NCBI RefSeq assembly: GCF_026151205.1
Contig: NC_087076.1
Span: 22,314,828-22,378,827, forward strand
Direction of reading: 5' to 3'
DNA length: 64,000 bases
Source: Bolinopsis microptera
Taxonomy: Eukaryota; Ctenophora; Tentaculata; Lobata; Bolinopsidae
In this document: positions 43,864 through 55,860 of the stretch, one piece after another
Layout of the letters: each line of letters begins with the position of its first letter
Numbering within the stretch: the stretch's first letter is position 1
Program-made: the position numbers and the translations under genes
Notes under the pieces: generated by a model
The model's database searches: none
What the model was told of the DNA's origin: nothing
The model's input: the letters and a program-made list of their open reading frames with translations, nothing else

Positions 43864-45029
43864 GTACGTGTGACCATGTTGTACGTGTGACCATGTTGTA
43901 CGTGTGACCATGTTGTACGTGTGATCATGTTGTTCGTGTGACCATGTTGTACGTGTGACCATATTGTACGTGTGACCATGTTGTACGTGTGACCATGTTG
44001 TACGTGTGACCATGTTGTACGTGTGATCATGTTGTACGTGTGACCATGTTGTACGTGTGACCATGTTGTACGTGTGATCATGTTGTACGTGTGAACATGT
44101 TGTACGTGTGACCATGTTGTACGTGTGATCATGTTGTACGTGTGACCATGTTGTACGTGTGACCATGTTGTACGTGTGACCATGTTGTACGTGTGACCAT
44201 GTTGTACGTGTGACCATGTTGTACGTGTGACCATGTTGTACGTGTGACCATGTTGTACGTGTGACCATGTTTTACGTGTGACCATGTTGTACGTGTGACC
44301 ATGTTGTACGTGTGACCATGTTGTACGTGTGACCATGTTGTACGTGTGACCATGTTGTACGTGTGACCATGTTGTACGTGTGACCATGTTGTACGTGTGA
44401 CCATGTTGTACGTGTGATCATGTTGTACGTGTGACCATGTTGTACGTGTGACCATGTTGTACGTGTGACCATGTTGTACGTGTGACCATGTTGTACGTGT
44501 GACCATGTTGTACGTGTGACCATGTTGTACGTGTGACCATGTTGTACGTGTGACCATGTTGTACGTGTGACCATGTTGTACGTGTGACCATGTTGTACGT
44601 GTGACCATGTTGTACGTGTGACCATGTTGTACGTGTGACCATGTTGTACGTGTGACCATGTTGTACGTGTGACCATGTTGTACGTGTGACCATGTTGTAC
44701 GTGTGACCATGTTGTACGTGTGACCATGTTGTACGTGTGACCATGTTGTACGTGTGACCATGTTGTACGTGTGACCATGTTGTACGTGTGACCATGTTGT
44801 ACGTGTGACCATGTTGTACGTGTGATCATGTTGTACGTGTGACCATGTTGTACGTGTGACCATGTTGTACGTGTGACCATGTTGTACGTGTGACCATGTT
44901 GTACGTGTGACCATGTTGTACGTGTGACCATGTTGTACGTGTGACCATGTTGTACGTGTGACCATGTTGTACGTGTGACCATGTTGTACGTGTGATCATG
45001 TTGTACGTGTGACCATATTGTACGTGTGA
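43864..45029. repeat. 17-bp minisatellite gtacgtgtgaccatgtt, about 68 copies
   Basis: Extremely uniform units; the commonest variant is gatcatg for gaccatg. Because 17 is not divisible by 3, every frame encodes the same 17-residue peptide cycle (MVTRTTWSHVQHGHTYN on the minus strand). This makes long artificial ORFs in several frames, which are not genes. Confidence 0.97.
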
Positions 45030-45229
45030 TATAGTTTGAGGATGGTTTCTCGGTTATCCAACTTCCTCAGCGTCACACTCTGCACTCGTGGCCTTATGAT
45101 ATAAGTTGCAGTGCTCTCCATGAATATGTTACTAGAATATATTCTATATTCTATACACATGTATTGTATCTTTTACCTTATCATCTGTTATCATCTTAAA
45201 TCATCTGTTATCACTGTACATGTAGTATA

Positions 45230-48200
45230 ATCATGAATCCTGATTGATTATCGAAGTCTCCTTAAAAATGATTGACTCCTGCTGTTAAATATATCTGGAT
45301 TGTCCAGTGGGTGAGGCGATGCAGAATTGTTTACTTTTAAGGGAAGGTTCCTCTCAGCAAGGAGAAAGAGGTTATGCCCCATTTTTGTAATTTGTCTGAG
45401 CAGTAGGACTGTGAGGCCCACGTTTTCCGTAAGTGCAATAAACGGTAACGATTGGTTTTTTGGATTTCTCCCTAATAAGAGGCTGGAGGATATTTTTTTT
45501 GGCACTTCCCTCATATACTCGCACTGCTGCACAGATCATGACTTGACATTTTAGATCGAGGGCATGAGGAATAACGGGCACGTGCAGTGTATCCTTGAGG
45601 CGGTAGGAACTGCAGGTAAGTGTATAGTGGGTATATATATATAATACTCATGCAACAAAGATAAATTGAGTATAAAATCCTCAATTTATCTTAGTTTAGT
45701 TGCAAGTTTATATAACTCATTTTCTAAAGGGTCTCGAAAACTTAAATCAATAACAGAGAGGGTGGTGGCCCTTCTTTTTCACTGAAAAGACGCCATCAGA
45801 TTTCATATGTCATTCTGGGACCAATTTTGGTGTGATTTAAAGTATCCTACAATTGGGAGTGTACTGTTTCGGCTTTTTGTAAAATCACTGTAACAATATA
45901 ATCTGTATTCTTATAGTTACAAATTCAACCAAAATAGAGGAAATAGAGGGCTGGCCAATAACAAGCCACAACCCTCTGTAATTGATTTAAGTCTACCGAA
46001 ACTTTCAGAAATTTGTGTGTAAGACGGAGTATAAATTAAACAAGTTGTTATCGGCCACCATGTGTAACGGAATGTTCTAGCAGACTGTATAAACTATAAC
46101 ATACATTTTCTTACACACACATAATCAAATCTCTGGAATGTTATTTGCTATGAAATCAATGGCAATGTTTTTGAAACTGGTGTAGGGGGTGATGCAACGT
46201 CCAATTAATGTCAGTATTCCATAAAAACCCCAAACCGACATAGGACCCATTAATAGACCATTAATTGACATTAGTTTGACATTAAATTGAATTAAATTGA
46301 CAGTATTGAACATTAATTGACATTAAATTTGTCTTGAAATTTGAGATTATCATATATCGATAAATATTCAAGATATTCACGTCTATGTAATTCAGACCGT
46401 TCCAAAAAAACAAAATGTCCATGAAATAATATATGAGTGATGTTTTCTTATCTGTTGATCCTTAGTTTCAAAGACCACCAAAAAAAATTTCAGTCGTTCC
46501 AACTACATCCAATCTTCGGTCCCCACCGGGCCACGCCCATAGTTTATTTGTTTTCTTATACAGGTAAAATACTAGAATCGTCTCTTTTTAGTAGAAGGAG
46601 TAATGTTACTGTTTAAGATTCGTTATTCAAATAATAAAATGTCATGAAGGCAGTTCGTTTAATGTGGTTTTTTAAGTTTCTGATGATGTTGAGAACCACT
46701 CCCCTTGGATATGGCCACGCCCAATTAAGAAAATTAAATTTCGGAAAACCGTATTATTTTAGGTTTTATTGTTTTAATGATCTGAATTTTATCACATTTC
46801 ACATTCATATGTGATAGTAGTGAATACATTTGAATGATAAAACGTTCTAAAGTGCTAAAAATATGGTAAACAACATAATCGTCTGGTCGAAAAAAATAAC
46901 GTGTCAATTTAATGTCAGTATTCCAAAAATTTTGCAAAACTGACATTGACATTAATTGGCAATTAATTGACATTAATTGACATTAAATTGAATTAATTAC
47001 ATTAATTGACGTTTTGCATCCCCCCCACTTGTGTATTCATCATGATTATGTCCTAACAGGCCGATCTTCCGATGAGTTTTCGTTGCCATGGCAACACATC
47101 AATATGAATAAGAAATTTGTTAAAAACGCAGACACAACTCTTATCGTGTACACTGTACGTGCGAGCGGTTAATTATATGATATGGTAAGCATCTACTTTT
47201 TTCAGCATTTGTGCGGGATGACCAGTCACACGTATAATATTCGCAGACACAACATCGCATAAAATTGATAATATCCAATTATCTATAACCATTATCTACA
47301 CGGACTCTGTCTAAATAGGAATGAAATCGAGAAAACCAAAATATTATATGTTTTCATCCTGAAGTGCTGAGTTCTCAGGCAGTAGGAATCATTATCCTGA
47401 TAGATATCGAAGGCTCCTTAAATGATTGTCTCTGCTGCATATTATATCCTGGATTGTCTTAGGGAGGCGATGCAGATTTGTTTACTTATAAAAAGGGAGG
47501 TTCTGCTCAGGCAGGGAAAAGAAGGTGATGCACATTTTGTATTGTCTGACATTTAGGACTTGACCCCGTTTCCGTAAGTGCAACAAAACGGTAACTGAAG
47601 TGGTTTTTTTGGAATTTTTGCTCCTGAATAAGAGCTGAGATATTTGCACTTTCCCATATACTCCACTTGATGCACATGATTCATGACTGGCCATTTAAGA
47701 CGAGGCATGAGGAAATAACGGGCACGTGCAGTGTACCTCTGAGGCGGTAGGAACTGCTGGTAGTGGTATAGTGGGGTAGTATATATATATTACCTCAGCA
47801 ACTAAGATAAATTGAGTATAAATACTCAATTATCTTAGTGTTAAGGTTGAAGTTATATAACTCATTTTCTAAAGGTCTCGTAAACCTTTAATACAATTAC
47901 AGAGAGTGTGGCCTCTTTTTCCACTGAAAAACGCCAATCAGATTTTTTCATTGCATTCTGGGACACAATTTTGGTGTGATTTTAAAGTATCCTACAAATT
48001 GGTGTTTACACTGTTCGACTTTTGTAAAAATCACTGTAACAATATAATCTGTAATCCTTAAGTTTACAACCAAATATTGAAATAGAGCTGGCCAATAGCC
48101 ACACCTCTGTAATTGAATTAAGTCTAACGAAACTTCAGAGAATTGTGTGTAATTCCGGAGATAAATTAAACAAGTTGTTATCGGCCACCATTAGTAAAAC

Positions 48201-49075
48201 GTAAATGTCTAGCAGACTGTATAATACTATAAACGAGAACATTATCTTACACACACTATAAATCTAATCACTGTAAATGTTGCTATGGATATCATGGCAA
48301 TGGTTTGATACTGTTATTATCATGATTATGCCTTACAGGCCGATCTTCTTCCGATGGAGTTTCGGTTGCCATGGCAACCACATCAATATGATAAAGATTT
48401 GTAAACGCATCACAACTTCTGTCGTGTACACTGTACGGTGCGAGCGGTTTATTTTTATGATAGGTAACATCTTACTTTTTTCAGTATTTTTAATTTTTAC
48501 ATTTGCCGGGATGACCAATTCACACGTAATAATTTTCTTTTGTTCGCAACACAACTTTCGCATAAAATATATCCAATTAATTCTAATAACCAATATCTAC
48601 ACGGACCTTCTGACTAATTATGAATGAAAATCGAGAAAAACCAAATATATATGTTTCATCCTGAAGTGCTGAGTTCTCAGGCAGTTATAATTCATGATCA
48701 TGATAGATATCGAAGTCTCCTTTAAATGATTGTCTCTGCTGCTTAATATATCTGGTATGTCTGGGAGGCGATGCAGATTTGTTTACTTTTAAGGGGGAGG
48801 TTCTTCTCCAGGAGAAAGAGTGATTGGCACATTTTGTATTTGTCCTGACCATGTAGACTTGAGCCACGTTTCCGAAAGTGCAATAAACGTAACGAGTGTT
48901 TTTTGGTATTTCACCTTAATAAGAGCTGAGATTTTTGGCACTTCCCATATACTCGCACTTGATGCACTAGGATTCATGACCTGTGTGAACATTTAAGACC
49001 GATCCCTGAGGAATAACGGGCACGTGCAGTGTCAATCCCTCTGAGGCGGTAGGAACTGCTGGTAGGTGGAATAAG
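45230..49075. repeat. 1.3-kb tandem repeat, three copies (third partial), indel-rich
   Basis: Copies begin near 45230, 47365 and 48675, each with a version of tgatagatatcgaagtctcc, then gaggcgatgcagatttgttta, cgtaagtgcaataaacg, aataacgggcacgtgcagtg and gaggcggtaggaactgc. Copies 1 and 2 continue to a shared end (gccgatcttccgatg, accatatctacacgg, catcctgaagtgctgagttc). Copy 1 is longer because of an 842-bp insertion. The copies differ mainly by 1-3 base insertions and deletions. In minus-strand sense there are open pieces (TLHVPVIP, PLKVNKSASP) found in all copies in shifting frames, so an exon may once have been present. Confidence 0.85.
46185..47026. mobile_element. Inverted-repeat element, 842 bp, with 8-9 bp target duplication
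   Basis: Ends GGGGGTGATGCAACGTCCAA and the inverse GGGGGGGATGCAAAACGTCAA, both leading into aattaatgt. Flanks are actGgtgta (46176-46184) and actTgtgta (47027-47035). The second 1.3-kb copy (near 48300) lacks it, giving an empty site. Subterminal DNA is dense in ttaattgacatta. There is no ORF of note. A MULE-like or hAT-like origin fits the target length. Confidence 0.7.
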
Positions 49076-49215
49076 GTGGTGAGCGCTGTTTCCTGGCTGA
49101 AGAGGTGGATGTAGTCTGGGGATAGTGGTAGGGCATTGGAGTTTGAGGGAGGCTGGACCGGTGATCGACTATTTTTCTGATAGGAGTCCGATCCTGGTTT
49201 GCCATCGTTTTCCAA
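48967..49215 (-). CDS. Possible exon of unknown gene (low confidence)
   Basis: The frame from an ATG at 49213-49215 encodes a polar and proline/serine-rich segment (SRSPVQPPSNSNALPLSPD), then YIHLFSQETALTTLFHLPAVP, and then enters the text shared by the 1.3-kb repeat copies (TLHVPVIPQGS). The other two copies lose this unique upstream part just at an acceptor-like ctgcag or accagcag. It could be the parental locus from which the repeat was copied. I do not recognise the protein. Confidence 0.2.
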   Translation of the reverse strand: MENDGKPGSDSYQKNSRSPVQPPSNSNALPLSPDYIHLFSQETALTTLFHLPAVPTASEGLTLHVPVIPQGSVLNVHTGHES

Positions 49216-51700
49216 CAGTCCTCCGTAACTATAACAATCCTGTGATCTGGTATTGGTTACTAAACTTATTTACTTGAACATGGTGTATTGAACGTTGGAG
49301 CTTATCACTTTACAGTTTACAATCACCTTAACTGAATAATAGAATAGGATGAATACTGAATAGCAATTTATTAATGCTTTCTTACCCGGAGAACTCTGTT
49401 TTACTTGGCCCTCCGGTAACACAAGACCGTGAGCCGTGACACTTATTCCTCCACATAATTAAGTCATAAGTCAGAAAGAAGTCCATAATTCTACACTCCA
49501 TGATTATTTATATATAGTTTTGACTCCAGTCTCCCATCGTTAATGAACTTCTTTCGTCAAAATGTTTTAAGGAAAATGTTCACAGATTTGTTAACTTTTG
49601 GTTGGACTCAAATTAACGTTGAGAAAAAAAACATGAATATTTATTTTGGAACAAATCCCGGCTAAAAAAACCAAAATCCCGGCCCGTACCGGTACAAAAT
49701 CGCCAAATACCAGCCGGTATTCCGCTGCTCCGGTTATAATCCCGGTCGAGTTCTGTCTGAGACCTAATTTTCTCTATTCTCGTGGCAATTTAGATTAGAT
49801 CAGACACAGTCATCTAAAAATTATGTTAATAAGAAGGTTTAAATTAAAGCAATTAAAAACAGGTTGGGAACTACATTGTTTTGTGAGTACATATTATACG
49901 AATATAAGGTGGTTAATATAATTATAAACACATTTAATATATAACATTTAAGACACAATTTTTTTTATTTCCTGCATTTGTAACTCATTAATTTAACAAG
50001 TAATATTATATAAAAACCGACATATCTGGTTTGAACAGGGAGCGGCTGTAAACTACTAACCGTCGCAATACATTCGACTATGACTACAATCCTACTTTAA
50101 AAACAAACTAATTCATATCACACATTTGCCGAGGAACGACTTCATCACAAGCAGAAAACTGTGACCTTGGAAATAAAGGTAGTTCTTTTCACGACATCGT
50201 TAAATGAGTTACATATTTTCACACAAATTAATCGTGCGTGATCATTAAAGGGTTTCTTGTGTGCAGTACTTCTGGGCCCAGCGCCACCCGTTTGGAGTTT
50301 TCACATAAGTAAATTGCCGATAATACAATATTAACCTCATTCTGGACATGTAACTATATTATCATTATACTTGTATTTCTTCAGACTGTCCTTCTATATA
50401 ACCACGATTGAAAAAGAAAAGCGGGCGAAAACATTTGAGACTGCAGAGATTGCAGATGTAACACTCTATTTGAAGACAGTGGCTGCTGAGTGCTGAGCTG
50501 CGAATCAATCTATCAGCATCATGTACTTCGATCAGGAACAGACTCCATTTCATTTTCCGACAAACTAGCACCTGTTTTCCCCTAGACATTACCAACGGTA
50601 TTAAGTAGACTGCATTATATCAGGTTAAATTAAAAAGGCCCTACATCGAACAAGTCTAACAATTAAAACTTAAATGCAAGAGTGCACAATTTACACTAAC
50701 AATCTTCCTCTTTTAATTCTAATCCAACACAAAAACGTATTCGTCTATTGTTTCACCAATCGTGCTGATAATCAGTATCATGCACTCTGCCACTCTAACT
50801 CGAGATGTTTCAAAAGGGCTCCCGACGAGTTGAATTAGATCATATTTTCTTTTGATACCTAGATACAGATTGGGAGTTGCATCATACTAATCTAGTCAAC
50901 ATGGTAACGATTAACGATTAGCTGATCAGCTTCCCAGCATCGACAGGCCAAGAATCCATAAATATAATCATTTGTAGATTTAATATTTATCAATCCGTCG
51001 GATCATCATAATTATTTTCAATTTAAAGTTACAAATTGGAACGGTGTTAAGAAAAATAATTTAAGAGAAATGTTTTGAAAGTGCCTGATTCAGGATGAAT
51101 ACTGTACTGATACATAAAAATTTTCCAGATTGTTCATGATAGTGTATTTGTATTTTTTAATATTATCTTATCCGCACAAGTTTCGGAAGCCATCTAACGC
51201 TTATTGCAGACACCGGCATATATTTATTTTGGGGTATCAATGCTCTCAGAAATTTTAAACTCAGTCCGATATTATAGTTATACTCACCAGCATTGCCCTA
51301 AGGATAATTGGTCTCGCAGTCTAGTGCATAAAACCTTATTGTTATAAACCCTTTATTTTGATTGGGAAAACCTTTCGTTTTAATGGGTTACCGTCCTCTA
51401 CAGTTTGCATGATAGTTAATAACTCTATCTATTATGTCCACTGAAGATGACGCCTTGCAACATGTTTGAACGATAGCCTGTAGATTTGATAGTTTGATCT
51501 AAGTATTTACAACAATTCATCTAAGTTTGATTGAGTCAAAGGGAAACAAATTCCTCTCTTATCTATTATGCTTTATTTAAAATTCAATCCTGTAAAGTGA
51601 TACTCCATTTTAGTAATTTAACATTGATTTTCCCTCCTTCTGATTTTTACAACTATTAACCGGTCACCTGAATAATAATGAAATCAGTGAATTTAAAAGC
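49216..51700. other. Gene-less AT-rich stretch
   Basis: No gene or RNA recognised. A block at 49660-49745 is rich in ccggt/accgg strings (cccggcccgtaccggtac, ccagccggtattccg) and may be a degenerate transposon end. Confidence 0.45.
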
Positions 51701-51779
51701 TATCGTTAACATCACTCAGAAAATGCGCGTCTTTAGCGCGGGTCTTTTTGTTATGCATCAATCCTTCGTAGATCGGCAT

Positions 51780-52110
51780 ATTGCACCACTGTCCTCATCG
51801 AGCTGCGAAGGATTGACATCGTGAATCAAATAAAACCGATACTGCTCTATATGGCCGGGCCAATCCTTATGTCCACACTCAAAAACCATGAGATACCCAC
51901 CCAAAACAGATAGCAAAGCCAACCCCCCAGCATACTCTCATGTACATCTCACAAGACCACTATGAAAAGATTCCACCTTAAGTTTATCAAGTGGACAGTG
52001 GTCCTTGTCTGTCCATTCAAAAGTATCAAATATAGGCTGCTGGGGGGGCGAAAGTGGGCGCCACCCCCTCTTCTTGAAGGCCTGCTACTTGCAATAGTGA
52101 AACAAATTTT
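51780..52110 (+). mobile_element. Degenerate LINE ORF2 C-terminal fragment
   Basis: Broken reading frames give LKNHEIP, then TSHKTTMKRFHLKFIKW and, after a frame change, a GCWG-like region. The same blocks appear at 63.5-64.0 kb in better order (HLKFIKW, NIGCWGE). The HLKF.KW...NIGCWGETGR pattern is common in the C-terminal part of invertebrate LINE polyproteins. It contains frameshifts and is not functional. Confidence 0.6.
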
Positions 52111-54699
52111 TTTTGAGTGAAACAAATTTAAAAATTTTATCCTTTAATTTTAAACAATCATAATATAAAAATCTTATAAGCCCCTCGTTTGAAAGTTTTA
52201 AATTTTAATATTTTCACATTTCTATTTAAATTCAATTTAATGTTTAAGCCAAAACTGGCCGCCAAAGCCCGCGCCTATTCTTAAAAACACGATTTAATTT
52301 TTATGATTATACGACAAATAGAAATAATTTAATTAGAATTATCGTGGTTTTTTTAAAAAATAAATTATAATCCTTACCTAAAATCCAAAGCAGCTTTGGT
52401 AAAATTTACTTTAGATCAAAATATATCGTCATTTCTAAATATTTACAATGCACATTTTTTCATTAATTTACATACAAGCGTACTCCCACCAGCCCCTGCA
52501 CGCAATGCCGTTCTTATGCCGCGCTGGCTCAAGCCCGCGCACGCCACGTATTATTTTATATACCTTTTTGCTTTCTAATAAAATATCGTGTCAATGTCTA
52601 CGTCTAAATGTTCAAGCTTTGTGTAAACCGAATCCATGAGATTAGTGACAAGGATAAGGACCCAAGTGGCCTGTACGGCTTTTTCGACCCCTGTGGAACC
52701 ACGACCTAGCAGTCCGCTCTACAACTATTTGAACATTTTAATAACTGTTATATAATATATAACGACATTGACAATTATTTATCATTTAATCTATAATCTA
52801 GCTGTCTTGCTGAGGGGAGGAAGTAAACGCTTTCAACAAACTAAAAGTGCTTACAACATCAAATTTAAACCATCAACACGGTTATAATGTTCATATCAAG
52901 GCCAATTTGGTTTATACCTCTATTTTTCTTGGTAATATCAAGTATACTTCACAAACTAATACTATAATGAAATACAAATAGGATAATAATAAAATAATTG
53001 AAATTTTAATAATACCGCTTTTAAGGATAAATCTTATACTCAGCAGTGTTTGAACTAGTCATCCCAGAAAATATCATGAATACTGCGCTAAAAAATAAAC
53101 ATATGCTTGAAAATATATCGTCACTACTAAGCCCGAAAATTGTACTTAAATATATTATGCAAATATCGAATTCCCAAATATGACCACCATAGTTTATCGA
53201 TAAGGTTTTTCAGTTCATCTGGAGACATTTTGAAAGGTAATTTTTAGAAAAAGCTTTAAAAAATTCCAGAGATTGGTCATAGGAGATGGTAACAGGCAGA
53301 AACGATTGTAGAATCTTTGGAGCCACACAAAGAGAAGCTAACGCCACCAAAACTTTGAAATTACAAGAAGGAACAATAAGCTTCAATGAGTGACCATGAT
53401 GATCATACTTGAACATGGTCCTGCAGATAAATTGTGCCCAATCCTAACAGTGACTTGTGAGATAGTAATAAGATTTTGAAGACAATCCTTTCTTTAACAT
53501 CTAACCAGTGAAAGCTTTATCAGGTCATCATCAAGATGGTTCAAGTGTATATTTACCATGAAAGCCTTTTGCATCAGCATTCTGAAGTTAACTTGAGCTA
53601 TGCCAGCAGCATCTCGCTGATAACCAAAGTACAGAACCGTTACAGTAATCTAGACATGACACTTACTAGGATACATGTTTCGAGAAAGAAAGGTTGGTCC
53701 ATTATTAACAAAAGTAAACAAAAGTCCATCAGGGACTGCCAACGGAGTCGAAAACGGTAACACGGCTGCTGTTCTGGTGCTGCTAGGCATTTATTGACAA
53801 GATGTTTTAATTGTTATTGGTTTTTTGAATGATTCTATTGTTCAGTGACTAATCAAGTTCTGAAAGTGGGGTATAAAGTGCTGCTTAAGATACTTCGTCA
53901 ACTCAATTCGCATATAATGAATAAGATATTAAACAATATATTTGTTCATAGTTGACACCATGCAAGTTAGTCGTCATAACTCACAATTTTTTAGTCAGTC
54001 TGTCAATTGTCAAAGTCGTTGTGTGTTTAAGGTCGCTGAGTTTAGCAGAAAGAAATTTGTTACGCGCGCGCGGCGATTAAATAATCCCGCGGACCCGTGA
54101 TATTTGACAATAAAAACGCTACAGAATTATTGTTTTCGCCCCCCCGCGCGTTAACGTAGAATTTACTATTGTAAATACTGGTTAAAACAACAGGGTGTAC
54201 CACTGGAAGTGTAAGTCGCTAAGTTCAATATACGAGCCGAATATATCCTAATTTTGAGTGTATCGTGAGCATGTTTTACAGTGCAATTGTTCGGGTACTG
54301 TAGTGTGTTTTGTGTGTATATTATAAATATATCAATCTGTGGAGTATTTGTGTGTGACTGTGGTAAAATCATGTTGTTAGTTGGAGTGCAGTGGTTGCAT
54401 GTATGAGGAAATATAAGTGGTTATTTTAGTAACTCACATATAATCAAAACTGAGCTTATTCGTGGCAAAATTAAGCTCACACACCTATCAAGTGTATCAT
54501 GCTTGAATGCAATCTTGTAAAGCAATTTTCAATGATTCTTAAAAAAACCCGTTTTGACAGAGATTAAAACTTATCTTACTTGATGATTGTCGACAGCTGT
54601 TCCCACATGTAGGATGATTGGTAAGGATTAATTGTGAGGATGGTTGTGATGTGATGAAATAATCTCTCGTCAGTGGTGACCTGTTAAATGAAATGAGTA
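52111..54699. other. Gene-less stretch
   Basis: AT-rich with no recognisable gene. Short ORFs (around 53210-53416 and 53536-53760) show no family pattern. A GC-rich patch with alternating cg (54061-54070) stands out in composition only. Confidence 0.4.
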
Positions 54700-55860
54700 C
54701 AGTGATAAGGTTCCTCTAACTCTAAAATTTTGAATAGTTCCTAAGAGACAATGTACCTTATACAGTTGTGGCAGTAACAATTTCTATTCTTAAACAAGGG
54801 CTTAAGAGTGTTCTTTTTTGCAAAAGTCCCACACCTAGTCTTTGCTCACCTATGGTCTGTCCGGCGCAAAGTTCTTAAAATTTCTTCTAAGTATGCCTTC
54901 TTATCCCCACAAAAAAAAAAATGTTTTAAAAAGAAAAAAAAAAAAAATTCTTATACAAATTTTTTCTTTGTTTTTAAAAGAGAGGTTCCGAGTTCCGGTT
55001 GTTGCTAATGACCACCCATACAGGATATTCCAAATCCCTCAAATGTGATTCGAATAAAGTATGGTATAAATCCTTATAATACTGTTTTAGGGCCAATGTG
55101 TCGATTCTGCATAACTTACCCTACTTCACATTTTAGTTTTGAGTTAAGAGTGACCGTGTGTGAGTTTTTTCCCCATATGTTGATTCATCGCTAATGGACA
55201 CCTAGAAATTTGAGCTTTCCTTGGACTTTTTATAAATGACACCATTGTTTCCAAGTTAATATGTTCTCGTCATTTTCTACTTCCTCTTGGCACGTGACGG
55301 TCTAAAGTGGGAATAAAACAGCATTTCTTCTTATGTTAATATGTAAAATAAGTTTAGTTTCATATCCTATAAACAGATGCTAAAACTTCATTTCCCCCCT
55401 TTTTCGTACAGTCTTCTGACACATGTTTCTTCAATAAATATGTTAGTGTCATCGTCAAATAGTATAAACGTTCCTATAATTGATGAGTTTCAGGATGTCA
55501 ATTTATGTAGATGATAAACAACAGGGACCTAAACAGGACCCTTGGGCACTCCTAGACAAACGGGCCAGTTTCTGAGAGTTCTTCACCTAATACTATACTG
55601 GGACATACTGGTATCTATTCCGACAGTAACTTGCTAATAAGGTTGTTTGCATTTTCCACGGATCCCATAATTTTCCTAACCTTATGCATGTAACTTTTCA
55701 TGTGAGTTTTGTATTAAAAGCTTTGCTAAGATCAAAAAATCTGATATTATCGCAACAGTAGCGTGAGATTTTTTTCTTGAACGTGATTCTATTGGTTAAC
55801 TGAGTAATTAAAGCATAACTAGACGAATGATTTTTAACGGAATCCGTACGAGGTTTTCAA
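54700..55860 (-). mobile_element. Degenerate LINE reverse transcriptase (Jockey/RTE-like)
   Basis: In minus-strand order the remnants are DLSKAF (near 55720-55735), SG...P-RVLF-SLLFIIYIN (about 55505-55575, the GxPQGSxLGPLLFIIYIND block with stops), FDDDTNIFIEE (about 55420-55475, the ADD box changed to DDD), F-VSISDES (about 55170-55210), and LFESHLR-like text near 55040. Many stops and shifts; inactive. Confidence 0.65.

Noticed and set aside
43797-44982. Overlapping minus-strand ORFs of 125-278 codons with MVTRTTWSHVQHGHTYN repeats
   Set aside because: These are by-products of the 17-bp minisatellite; the same peptide appears in every frame.
49650-49750. Palindromic ccggt-rich block as a transposon end
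   Set aside because: No paired terminal repeat or target duplication found nearby.
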